From NCBI GenBank assembly GCA_030272585.1, contig BSYQ01000002.1, forward strand, positions 1,860,001 to 1,924,000: 64,000 nt of DNA. Direction: 5' to 3'. Of this stretch, positions 10,813-22,330 are shown in pieces. The notes beneath the pieces are model-generated. The model saw only the letters and a list, made by a program, of their open reading frames with translations, did no database searches and was not told the origin of the DNA. The stretch is from Bryopsis sp. KO-2023. Taxonomy: Eukaryota > Chlorophyta > Ulvophyceae > Bryopsidales > Bryopsidaceae. Made by a program: the position numbers and the translations under genes. How positions within the stretch are numbered: the first letter of the stretch is position 1; each line of letters starts with the position of its first letter.

Positions 10813-13227
10813 TTGAGGAGACCAGCACCCCATTCTGGTGTGGAGCAGGGATGGTGGCGGGAGTATGAAATGTTTGTCAGAAGCCTGCCTAGCCCTGAGA
10901 AGTCATATATATTCTCATCTTTTTCCTTTTTTGCACTTCTCAGCCAGGCTGAATCTGGAAAAGATAACAGAGAAGGAGAAAACACACAGGTGGTTAATTG
11001 ATTTGATATCCTGACTTAATTGAATGAATTTTTTTGATATTTGATTTTGATGTGCCTGGTGCATCGAGGAGTTTTGAGATGAATTGTTTAAGGAAAGGGG
11101 GGCGTTCAGATTTCGTGGTCTTAATGGCAAAAAATAAAATCTCTCTCTCTCTCTGTTTTGTTTTTTGCTCCAGTGTTCAACTTTGACGGCACCACTCATT
11201 TTCCTGTCCTTTGATCTGGTCTGCCTGGTCTGCCTGGTCTGCCCAGGTCTGTCAGGTCTGCTCAGGTCTGCCTGGTCTGCTCAGGTCTGTCAGGTCTGTC
11301 ACGTCTGTCTGGTTTGATCAGTCTGACTCTACAAACTCAACAAGTAAGTGACTGGCCGTCTGCTTGCCGATCCCCCCCCCCCCAAACAGATTCTCTATCT
11401 CCTCGCCCATAAATTCACTTTCTTTTTTTCTTCTTCATTTATTTAGAATCTTATTTTTCATTTTTTTTTTTTTCAATTTCAATTTTTCTATATCCTTCGA
11501 AAAAAAATCCACCCTTCAGAAATCAATCTGATGATCATTCCACACTTCCAAACTCTAACAGGCTTTTTATTTCTGGCGCAATTTCCTCTAGGATAAAAAA
11601 ATCTAGTTTATCTAGTTTATTACTATATATTTTTTTCCTGGTAATCAATAAGAATCATCAATACTTTCCCCAAAACAATTTTTTTTTTTTTTTTTTTTCT
11701 CTCTCTTACTCTGTTTTTTTCTTTTTTTTTGGAAAGGCGAGGGAAGGGAAGCGATCATTTCTTGAAACTTCAAAAAAAGTTTTTTTTTTGCTTCCCTTCT
11801 TTTTTCTCTCTCTCTCTCTCTCTGTTTTGTATATCTTTTTTTCCACACTGTTTTTTTTCTTTACCCCTTCCTCGCAATCGGTGAATTCACAGATTATACA
11901 GATATCATAACATAATATCCCAAGTCTTGAATTCTCTTGATTCCTTTTCGGTATTTTTTTATCTTCTTCAATCGATCAACAAATTTTCTCCATTTTTTTT
12001 TTTTTTTTTTTTTGCCACTCCTTATCTGCAGCACAGTTTTTTCTTATTTTTTTCCCCCGCCATTCAAACTGAAGTCTCTCTATTTTTTATGTCGACATAC
12101 TTCGTGATTTCTGAAATTCTGCCTTCATCCAGTAGAGTCCCTCACTCTTTTTTTCACCTAGTGTCTCTGTGACTGACCCACAGCCTCTCACTCTTTTCCC
12201 CTTCCCCCCTTTTCAAAAAATAGGTAGAAAAAAAGAAGTTAACTTATTATTCAAAATCTACTCGTTCAAAATCGTGAATTGGTGCAAATGTAAACAGAGA
12301 GACAGAATCAAGAAAGCGAAAAAATGGAAAAAAAACCCACAAAAAATACCCTCAACGGTTGTATTGTGAAAAAAAGGAAAATCAGGCAGCAGATTCTATA
12401 CAATGAAAAAATTTACTAAAAAACCCATCAACACCAAAAAACACAACCGCTGCTTTTTCAAGAGGGTGCATACTTTAAGAAAAAAAAAACTCGATTAAAG
12501 CCAGAAAAAAAAAAAAAAAAAAAAAATTATCAAAGATACGGGAAAAAAACACCAATGATAAAAAAAAAATGCTCCCCTTCTCTTTTCATGAAGGAAAAAA
12601 AGAATTCAGCTCAAACACTTTTTTTTCTTTTTAATCCAGGTATTTCATGCAGGTGTTTATTTTCAGACTTCCCCTGTTTTTCCTTCCCAAACAAAAAAAG
12701 ACAGGGTTGCCTTTTTTTTATACTGCTCCTTTCAATTTGGTCAACTGCTCATTCCATTCCGACCAAAGAAATCCCGTGTCAGTCTGAAAACTCTCTGGAA
12801 ATGAGTGATATGGAATTGGGTTTTTGCATTCAAATCTGAAAACCCCTCCCTTGTCAAATGCACCCAATGAAAAACTCGACTAATATATATTTTTTAAATA
12901 TACCAAACTAAATTAATATTCATTCATCATCTTTTTTTTCAACTCTTGAATAATAATTAAAAAAAAAAAAGATCTCAACATCTGTTTTTCCCCCTTGCTC
13001 CTTTCGAAAAAACAAAAAAAAAACAAAAAAAACTCCCACAGATGCTTTTTTCCATTTCCTCTTTTCTTTTTTTTTTTTCAGCCACCCATCAACTTCCCAC
13101 TCATAAAGACAACCATAATTTTTATCGTTACGAACCCCTCCCCCCCTTCAAAATTTTTTTTTTTTGGAACTACGAGGAGCGGTTCATTACCAACAGACTG
13201 CTCTTCTGCTACAATTAGCAAGAAATG
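8308..13227. other. AT-rich homopolymer-laden region without a secure gene
   Basis: The first few hundred bases after the collagen-like gene are probably its 3' UTR, with an alternating purine-pyrimidine tract at 8464-8600 (GCGTGCGCGTGTGCGC type). The rest is dominated by A and T runs. One GC-rich island at about 10130-10250 reads as an exon on either strand. On the minus strand, 'GGGFRGGGPQPHRQNRSRF' is bounded by CACAG and GTGAAT and starts and ends in phase 1. A competing plus-strand reading starts at a CCCAG near 10147. I cannot choose between them. A short (GTCTG)n-like array lies at about 11215-11330, and long T runs at 11680-12015. Confidence 0.4.
10518..10671. repeat. Dispersed repeat, copy 2
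   Basis: Second copy of the repeat at 1806-1961, same orientation. It is flanked on both sides by a related sequence: about 10437-10521 and 10676-10743 share ACATGCTG, ATTCAGGC, CCTAAGACACC and TTGTCTA. The repeat may therefore have inserted into, or been duplicated together with, an older tandem unit. Confidence 0.6.
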
Positions 13228-13407
13228 CCCAGTCTGCCAGGAGGCTGGGTCGCCTCACTCTTTGAACAAAACATCCAAAAATATCACCCGGTTTATTGAA
13301 TCTTGTGCCATATTCAGCCCAGTCTGCCAGGAGGCTTGGTCGCCTCACTCTTTGAACAAAACACCTAAAAATATCACCTGGTTTATTGAATCTTGTGCCA
13401 TATTCAG
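13228..13407. repeat. Two-copy 90-bp tandem duplication
   Basis: Copies at 13228-13317 and 13318-13407 differ at only a few positions. Both start CCCAGTCTGCCAGGAGGCT and end GCCATATTCAG. The 90-bp length preserves reading frame. It sits at the low-coordinate end of the candidate minus-strand gene. Immediately next to it on the minus strand, a TTGTAG followed by CAGAAGAGCAGTCTGTTG and GTAATG looks like a short diverged copy of that gene's coiled-coil exon. Confidence 0.75.
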
Positions 13408-13706
13408 AGGCTTCAAACCAGCCTGACTAGATTTGCCTCGACCTCCCTGCACACAGCAGCCCCGACAAAGTTATCCCTTCGTGTCAAAAATATATCGAAA
13501 CTATAGAAACAGCTGGACAGGCGACCGAAAAAACCCACCAACCCTTGATGGAAATTAAAAAAAGAAAAAAAAAACAGATCTAATTACGAATTTGAGCACT
13601 ATTTTCACTTTATCGCTCAAGATTTGTTATTTATTATTATTTTTTTTAACACGAAGCTCAAGTACTTTACTTTGGTAAGGGAGAAAAAAAAATCCTCGTC
13701 ACTCAC

Positions 13707-16700
13707 CCCTGTTTTTTTGATCATTTGCATTTCGGTCAATTTTTGCTGGGCTGCCACAAGAGCAGCCTTCACATCCTGCTCCTCTAAAGGTTTACGGTAT
13801 AGGGTTTAGGGTTTAGGTGTTTTTTTTTTTTTTTTTTTTTTTGGTTTCCAAGCTGGACCTTTCTTCCTCTATCTTTCAGCTTTCAGGTTTCAGCTTTCAG
13901 CTTTCAGCTCCGCCTCCGTTTTCAGAATTTCTTTCTGGATGGCATTTCTGCTCCTTTCTGGTTTTGACAGGGAGCTGAGGTCGACTTCCACGCCTGACGG
14001 GGGTTGATATTGCACTCCGGCCGCGGTTGAGATTCTGGCAGCCCTGAATGTAGCATCGTTGAAAGCTTTTTCCTAATGCTGAAAAAATCCCGGAGACAGA
14101 ATTATTGCGAAACCAACATTACTCATTTTGTTATGGTGCTACCCAGTCTGGCTGACTGACCGATCTGTCTAATCTGTCTGACTGATCTTTCTGTCTGTCT
14201 GACTGATCTGTCTAACCTGTCTCACTGATCTTTCTGTCTGTCTGACTGATCTTTCTGTTGATATCTTTTCACCCATAGATCTTCCCTCTCCATCCATCTA
14301 ACTTTTTTTAATTTTTCTTTTTTCTCATATACATTTTTTCATTTTTTTTTTTCCACTGAGAAACCACTGGCCTGAACCTTTTTTTTTTTTAAGTTTTCAA
14401 CTCTTTGTTTCAAAACACCCAATACTCGTTCCTAGTGTCTGTCAATAGATCCACTTTTTTTGGATTAGTCATCATCCCTTAAAAGAAACAGCTTTTTTTT
14501 TCTAGCCACATACAAATACATGTAGCTAGAGAACAAAAAAAATAAAAATTATTCATACGAATACATGTAAAAAATAAATATTTTTTCAATATCTGATCCT
14601 CAATACTTTCAATACTTTCCACAGAAAACATATTTCAAGCATCGGAGCTGTGGTAGCTACCAATCACCACGGCCTAAATGTTTCATGAAAAACAAAAACA
14701 ACTTTTTACAACTTTTTTTTTCTTGTATTCTTTTCTGACCTCTTGTCGCTACCTAGTTTTTTTTGTGTTTTTTTGCATTTTTTTGTATTTTTTTTTCTGA
14801 AATCAGCGGCTGATGGAGAGAGTATGTTCTGTCGAACGAACAAAGTCCATTGCGAAAAAAAAACAAAAACAGGAGCGAGAAAATCTGAAATGGACAAATA
14901 TATATATATATATATATATATTGGGTTAGTGATATGGAGATAGACCCATTGGGATGAACCGGTAATTTTACTTATGAGTCAGTTTTTAATTCTCAATTTT
15001 TTTTTTACGTTTACATTTGCGTGAAGAAACAGGCAGCGCTCACCCTTTCAAGATAATTCTAGTTCAATTCAATTACAGTCGCAATATTTTTTATTTTTCC
15101 TTTTTTTTTGGGGGGGGGGGGGGGGAGGTTGAATAATGTACCTTGTCCAGATCGTATTCCCCCAAAAAAACTGCCACTAGTCCCCCCGTCGCTTTGACAT
15201 TAAGAGTCGAAGCTCCGCCTCCGCCACCCCATGCTTGACAACAGCATATATATATATATATATTTGTATGTATATACAATCTTGAACTGGATTTTTACTA
15301 AGGGCAGGGCTAAATCACCTTGTTGTGGACGGCCTTCGTTGGTGTCGATGTCCAGCCCCACTATGAATGGAGCGGTCAACGCATTCATCTCGGACTGTAA
15401 AAAAAAAACAAGGTGAAAAAAAAGGGTCAATTGTGCATTTTTGATATATGTGCTTGGAATCCGAAGAATGCTTCTTCCTGCCCCCCCCCCCACAAAAAAC
15501 CCGGAAAAAAAAAAGGAAAAAAAATTAAACAGCTGAGCATCTGTACATGTTTCAACTGTTTTTTTTTTTTACGCACACAAGGCAAAATTTCCCGAGTGCA
15601 GTCAGGAGCTGTTCGATGGGATCTGTTTGTGGAGACCCTGCGAAAAATAAAAAGAAACCACAAGCAATTTTCTACTCTCAGGAAATTCTGCGATTTCTAT
15701 GGTAAATTTAGCATAAATCTAGCTTTTTTGGGTAAAAGTTAAAAAAAAACTCTTTTCTATTGCTCCCGGAACTGCACCCACTTGTCCGCCATATTTCGAA
15801 AATCTAGACGAAATCCAGAAAAAAAGGCAGTAAACAATGTTCCGGAGACGTCAAAGGTCGGAGCCAATTTTTTTTTTTTCACTTACTACAAGACTGCTGT
15901 GATAAAAGTTTGTATTATCAGTTCATCCGAGCTAAAAAAAAACACAAAAAAAAAACAATGTGCACTGGCTTTTTTCCAGTGTATTCCCTGGACAAATCGG
16001 TACTTTCCCGAAGCATGCACCCGATGGTCGGCTTCCCACCTTTGTTACGGAGCTTCGGGGAAATATGGGATCCTCTGAAGGTCAGTTTTTTCGTTTTTTC
16101 TTTTTTTTTCTTCTTCTTTCTTATTTGGGGGGGGGGGATCTCCAGGGTCCCAACAACTCAAGAAGCTCTGCAGTCTGTAAAAAAACAAACCACAAAAAAG
16201 AATGTGGATATGTATGCATAAAAACACAATGAACACATCGATACACTCAGTTGAAAAATTATTTCACACCGCCAAATCTTTCTCTATTTGGCCGAGTGCA
16301 GCTCATTCACAGAAATGTGTTACAGGCTGACTCAGGAAAAAAAGAAAACACCGTAAAATCATCCCAATGTCCATATCTAGCTAATACTTTTGCAATACTT
16401 AAGAAAACCATGAAAATAAAAAAAAGTCAAAAATTAATCACTGAGCTTGATATTAAGAGGGGTTTCTTTTTCCGACTAATTACCGAAAGGTGAAAAAAAA
16501 ACAAAAATCCGATCCCTTCTGCATAAACGATAAAATCATATTCAATCAATCTTCCCAGAAAAGAATAAAAAATAAAAAAACATTGAAAACAGAAGAGAAA
16601 GAGAAAAGGGAAAAAAAAATAGTCTGCTTCCTGCCTTCTCGTGTCTATTTTTTTTTTTTTTTTTTTTTTTTCCGAGTTGCCAATAGAAAGAATATTTTTT

Positions 16701-18427
16701 CTGTCAGGTTAATTTTTCTTTTTCTTTTTTTCAGTTTTTTTCCCTTGGAAGGGAATGACAGCTGCATTGAGAGCGATTTTTTTTTTCCAACAGCTTCTTT
16801 TTTCGGGGGGCTTGCTCCTGAAAAGGGAAAAAAAACAGAAACAATCCTAAGGATGAAAAAAAAACAAAAAAAAAGAAAGTAAAGATACCCAGAAGAGTGT
16901 CAATCTTCGGGTAGAGATGAAAGTAAAAATGTAAAAAAATAAAATAAATAAAATAATAACAAATACAAAATACAAAATAGATGACACCAAAGATCTCTGC
17001 AGCTTTTTCCCCTTCCGGAATCTACGAGGGAAAACAAAATCAGTTGAAAAAGACAAAAAAAAACCTTCCCATTTCTTACAGATATCATGAAAATGAATGA
17101 TGCCAAAAAATTGTTTTAATTACTTTTTTGAAAAGAATCGTCTTTCTGGGGGGGGGATATGACAGACAGTCAGCCAGTCAGCCAGTCAGTCAGTCAGAAA
17201 GTCAGTCAGTCAGTCAGTCAGTCAGTCAGTCAGTCAGTCAGCCAGCCAGACAATCAGCCAGCCAGCCAGACAATCAGCCAGCCAGCCAGCCAACTTCGGT
17301 GGTTTGGAGGTTTATATCTATTTGTTTTTTCATTCCATCTTATCCCGAAAACAGAAGTCACTTAGAACAACAGTCAAATCAAGAAAAATCCCCACGATTA
17401 TTTATTTATCTTTTTATAAACTCAACATTTCAAAGAAGGGGGGGGGATCTCTGACTCAATATTCCAACAAGCCTCTCAAAAAAAATTGCCCCTCAGAGAA
17501 TGCAACGACAAGTTTTCAGGAAAAGAACCATGGAAATTGAATCGATCAAAAAGGAAAACGTATCCGATTACGAAAAGCACTTACCAAATGCCAAGAGGAA
17601 GCTTCCCTCCAGCTTCTCTCCAGCTTCTCCCCAGATTTGTACCACGTTTTTTCATTGTTGTCATTTATCCTAGCCTTGCACCTGTCAGCATTTTTTTTGG
17701 AAATGCTTTTTTGCCCCCCCCCCCAGGTTTGGACGCTGCTAATGAGTCATTCGACCTCCAAAGGAAAATCCACTTGGAAACGCTTCCCCCTCTCCTTAGT
17801 CAGACTGGTAGGAAGCTGCTGCACAGCTGCTAGAAAACACCACACAGCCGATACAGTAAGAAAACCTCAATTCGGATGCTGAGATGCAATTTTGCAAGAA
17901 AAAAGGAAAACGCTGGTTGCTGGGTCAGACATGGAGGCTCTTCACTGACAGTCAGAAGTAGCTGTTCTTTTTTTTAATCAGTTTCTTTTTTTTTTTTTCT
18001 TATACCAGTTTCGTTGAATCTCGACAACCCGGCCGATACCGGCCGATACTTAAAATAAAAAAATCAAGAAAAAACAAGAAACAAGAAGAAAAAGACAGGT
18101 TTAGACTTGCCCAAAAAAACATTCTGTTTGGCAAAAAACCAACGCAAAAACAAAAAAATACCCATCAATCTGGATTAAAAAACTGAGAGTCAAAAAGCAC
18201 GAAAAAAAGGGATGCACATCAATCTGGATGGAAAAATGAGAGTCGAATATAAAGAAAAAAAAAAAAGCGATTTCCGTCAACCTTGATGGAAAAACTGAGA
18301 GTAGGAAGAAAAAAGATAGAAAATTGAACCTCCCTTTCCCCCTAAATTCCACTCACCTTTCCACTTTCCTTTTGAAAGTTCCACTCCATTTAATTTGGTG
18401 ATGACTAATTGGTGGCACCCATCCACA
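13707..18427 (-). CDS. Candidate multi-exon gene of unknown function (partial model)
   Basis: Small GC-richer islands in an AT-rich background read as minus-strand exons with good splice sites. The firmest are three consecutive exons: 15637-15573 (phase 1 to 0), 15394-15319 (0 to 1) and 15233-15142 (1 to 0). Their phases fit, and the first two acceptors have long pyrimidine tracts. They include 'SPQTDPIEQLLTALGKFCLV' and 'MNALTAPFIVGLDIDTNEG'. Others are 18427-18357 ('VDGCHQLVITKLNGVELSKG', GTGAGT donor), 17681-17585 (GTAAGT donor), 17021-16988, possibly 16074-16004, an open stretch 14072-13893 ('EKAFNDATFRAARI...', ending charged and helical) and 13783-13707 ('EEQDVKAALVAAQQKLTEMQ'). The last two suggest a coiled coil. 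I recognise no family. Exon order, completeness and both gene ends are unknown, and some pieces may be decayed duplicates. A plus-strand reading competes at 15980-16080, at 15590-15701, and at 17727-17812, where the plus frame is the better one. Confidence 0.4.
13798..13817 (+). repeat. Interstitial plant-type telomere repeat
   Basis: Two and a half units of TTTAGGG, preceded by one degenerate unit, next to a long T run. It is too short to be a telomere. It fits the Arabidopsis-type telomere motif used in most of the green lineage. Confidence 0.5.
17159..17292. repeat. CAGT/CAGC tetranucleotide array
   Basis: About 130 bp of CAGT and CAGC units with a few CAGA. The complementary family of CTGA/CTGT arrays recurs at about 14137-14262, 19885-19967, 21822-21930 and 23600-23690, and a shorter CTGA run is at 32492-32535. 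The repeated appearance of one tetranucleotide family suggests it spread with the duplications of this region. Confidence 0.8.
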
Positions 18428-18489
18428 CTCCAGAAAAAATCTCCAAACCCCAGATGCCTATATTCCATGTAACTAAGAAATTTAGGTTT

Positions 18490-21400
18490 CATCCATCGAA
18501 ATAATCAGAGAGAAGGGCTGCATTGTGATATTTTCCACATTTTAGATTCCACGCTCCACTCCATATGGTGAATAAATTCTGCAGAAATTAATTTCCGAAT
18601 GAATATATCGACATTGCAATAAAAAATCGCCCAAAATTTCCCTCTCGGGAAAACTTCCCCTTTCGATTGCTGAAACTAGACTGTGATAATTTTTTTCCAG
18701 CAACATTCAAAACTTCCGACCCTCTGCGTCACTTTCTTTTTCCCAAACTACTACTGTCACTCTTTCCCCCCCAAACTCCCCCAAGTGTCACTCTTTTTTC
18801 CCCAAACTACTAGTGTCACTCTTTTTTTTCCCTTCAAAAATGTACATTCTGCAACATCAATCTGAAATATATTCCTAAAACCTTTTTCCAGATTTGAATT
18901 TTTTTCCCCTTTCTGATCTTGCTTCCTGAGCACCCATATCTCAATCTAGAAAATATGTAAAAAAATATATATATATGTCCATAATTTTTTTTTCCCTTCC
19001 AATGTTGCTCCAGAGCACCCATGTCTTAATCTTAAAAATATTTTTTTCTTCGTAACGTTGATAAATTCCTTTTTCCAACATCTCTCTAATATCTTAACTA
19101 AAGATATTGGAAAACAAAAAAAAGTCGAAAAGCCAAAACCTCTCCCTAAAAAAAAGACGACCAAAACTCAAAATTTGGCGAGAAAAAAAAAGCAATCAAC
19201 CTCCATAACGCAGACACATAAGCTGAAAATCTAAAAAAATAAAAAAATAAGGAATATATATATGTATATATACATAAACATCCTGTCACTAACTTTCACC
19301 CTTCTTCAGATTTAAAAGTAAAAAAAAACAAAAACAAAACATTTAACGAAGTCAATCGAAGAGGAGTTTCTTTTCAACGACCCAAAAAGCTGAAAAAAAA
19401 AATCCCGATTCCTGCACCCTAAACAATCTCCTCAGAGCAAAGAAAAAAAAACACAAAAAAAACCAAGAGTTGAAAAAATATATTTCCGTTGCTTTTCTTT
19501 TTTTTCTTGGTTAATGTCAGGAAAAAAACCAACAGTTTTTAACCAGATTTCTTCTTTTTCGATTTTATCTTTTGCTCCATGAAAACAAAAGTTGATTCAA
19601 CAGTAAACCAATTCGCCAGCCCCAAAATTAAGAAATAATTGAAAAAAAATGATATCCCATTTTTTGCCTTTTTTTTTTCGAATGTTCAGAGAAAGAACAA
19701 CCACAAAAACTATCAGAACCTTGAAAAGGAAAAGAGAAAAACGATCTTTCCAAAAAAAAAAAACTTTTTTAAAGAGGAAAAACTAGTGAGGTGAAAAAGT
19801 GTGAGGTGCAAACATGTTTTTTTCTTTCTTCTATTTTTCCTTTTTTTTTAAAGTCCAAAATAAAAAAGAGGGAAAAAATCCTCAGAGTCCATGTCTGACT
19901 GCCCATGTCTGACTGTCTGACTGTTCTGTCTGTCTGACTAAATCAGCCAGCCAGTCAGTCAGTCAGTATCTTATTTTACGCACAGATGCTTTTTCTCTGT
20001 CAACAATTTTCCCCCCTATTTTTTCTCCATGACCCTGTCGTTTTTTTTCCCCTCAAATTCTCGACACATAGTTTCCTCAATTTGTATTTTGCACTCCTTT
20101 TCTGAAGCTTTTTTTGGTGAATTCACCATATTTCTGCTACACAATATATGTTTTTCCAAAGTTTCTGAACTTTCCCTTTTTATTCAACCAATGCATAACA
20201 CCACAAAAGAGTGATGTCTTTCTCACTCTTTTGGTTCTTCTACAGACACCCCTCTGACAGACCCAAGGTCTCCCACTCTGTTTTGTTTTTTTTTAAAGTT
20301 TCCCCCTCCAGACTTTTGCACTTGTAAAAACCCATAAAATAAAAATAATAATAAATTAGCACCACCCCATCCATCGAAAAAATTAGAGAAGGGCTGCACT
20401 GTGATATTTTCCACATTTTAGACTCCACATTCCACTCCATATGGTAAATATATCAACATTGCAATAAAAAATCGCCCAGAATTTTCCTCTCGGGAAAACT
20501 TTCCCTTTCATTTGCTGAAACGAGACTGTGATAATTTTTTTCCCCAGCAGCATCCAAAACTTCCGACCCTCTGTGTCACTCTTTTGTTTCTCTCAAACTA
20601 CTATAGTGTCACTCTTTCTCTTTCTTTTTTTCCCTCTCTCACTTTTTTTTTTTAAATCCTTCAAAAATGAATTCTACAGCATCAATCTGAAATATATTCC
20701 TGAAACTCTTTTTCCAGATTTCAGTTTTTTTTTTTTCCCCTTCCTATGGCTTCAAAGCACCCATGCCTGAATCTAAAAATAGATTTTTTTTTTCCCTTCT
20801 GATGCTGCTCCAGGGCACCCCTCCTTTCACTGACAGTCAGAAATAGCTGTTTTTTTGTAGTCATCATTCCCTTATACCAGTTTCGTCGAATCTCGACCAA
20901 CCCGGCGAATTCTTGCCAAAAAAGAAAGAAAAAAAAGAAGTAAAAAAAAAGAAATAAAGCAATGCCTATCAAGCTATAGAAAAAAAAGGAGCCAAAAAAT
21001 TCAATTTAAAAATATATTTTTCTTTGATTCGAGTTCCCAATTCTTTTTTCTAACATCTCTCTAATAACTAAAGATATTGGGAAAAAAAAAGTTGAAAAGC
21101 CAAAAATAATAATTAAAAGAAAAAAACCTACCAAAAATCACCATTCGGTGAAAAAAAAAGAGGCAATCAACCTCCATAACGCACACACATGAGCTGAAAA
21201 TCAAATGTATTTTTTTTTTCATAAATACAAAAGACAAAATCATACATAAATATCCCGTTACTAAGTTTCACCCTTCTCCAGATTGAAAAGTTAAGAAAAA
21301 AAACCTTAAGTCATTCGAAGAGGAGTTTCTTTTTCAACAGCAGAAAAGGTTGAAAAAAAAAAAAATCTCGATTCCTGCACCCTAAACAATGTGATCTTAT

Positions 21401-22330
21401 ATAACCAATCTTTCTAGAAAAAAAACAAAAAAAAAACACGGAAAGAGTAGAAACAAAAATATTTTCGCTGCTCCCTTTTTTTCTTTTTTTTTGTTACTGA
21501 AAGGAAAAAAAAACAACAGTTCTGAGTCAGATTTCTTTCTTTTTCGATTTCATCTTTTTCTCAGCAAAAGAAAAACTGAAATTGCAGTAAACCTGAAATA
21601 AGAAATAATTGAAAAAAGCGACCTCCCTTTTTCTCAAACGACAACAAAAACTATCTCCACCTAAAAAAAAAAATTAAAAACATTCTTTCCAAAATAAAAT
21701 TTGAAAGAAAAAACTAGTAAGGTGAAAAAGTGTGAGATGCAAGAATGTTTTAAGAAAAAAAATAATTTAATCTAGTCCAGAAGAGAAAGACAAGAAAGTT
21801 ACAGTCCATATCACCCATTTTCTGACTGACTGACTGACTGTCTGACTGTCTGACTGTCTGTCTGTCTGACTGTCTGACTGTCTGACTGTCTGTCTGTCTG
21901 ACTGTCTAAATCAGCCAGTCAGTCTCTGTACCCCCTTTCAAGCACACATGCTCTTTCTCTGTCAACGATTTTGTTTTCCTATTTTTTCTCCATGACCCTG
22001 TTGTTTTTTCCCCCCTCAAATTCTCGAAACATAGTTTCCTCAATTTTTATTTTGCACTCCTTTTCTGAAGCTTTTTTTCTATTCCTTTTTTTTTTCCTCC
22101 TGCAATTCACTATATTTCTGCTTCACAATATATGTTTTTTCAAAAGTTTCTGAATTTCCCAGTACATTCAACCAATGCATAACACCACAAAAGAGTGATG
22201 TCTTTCTCACTCTTTTGTTTCTTCTAGAGAAACCCCTCTGACTGACCCAAGATCTCCCACTCTGTTTTTTTTATTTTTCAAGTTTCCCCCTCCAGACTTT
22301 TGCACTTGTGGAAACCCATAGAATAAAAAT
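18490..22330. repeat. Tandem segmental duplication, two units of about 1.9 kb
   Basis: Unit A (about 18490-20367) and unit B (about 20368-22330) share landmarks in the same order. Examples are CATCCATCGAA then AGGGCTGCA at each start, ATTGCAATAAAAAATCGCCCA, GAAATATATTCCT, GAAGAGGAGTTTC, a CTGACTGT array, CCATGACCCTGT, CACAAAAGAGTGATGTC and CTCCAGACTTTTGCACTTG at each end. Offsets between paired landmarks are 1.87-1.98 kb, so small insertions have accumulated. More diverged fragments recur near 12100-12200 and 24540-24660. I see no convincing coding sequence inside. Confidence 0.7.
21822..21930. repeat. CTGA/CTGT tetranucleotide array
   Basis: About 100 bp of CTGA and CTGT units inside unit B of the 1.9 kb duplication. 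The matching but shorter array in unit A is at about 19885-19967. Confidence 0.8.

Noticed and set aside
17159-17292. CRISPR-like regular repeats
   Set aside because: The unit is a 4-base microsatellite without spacers, and the genome is eukaryotic.
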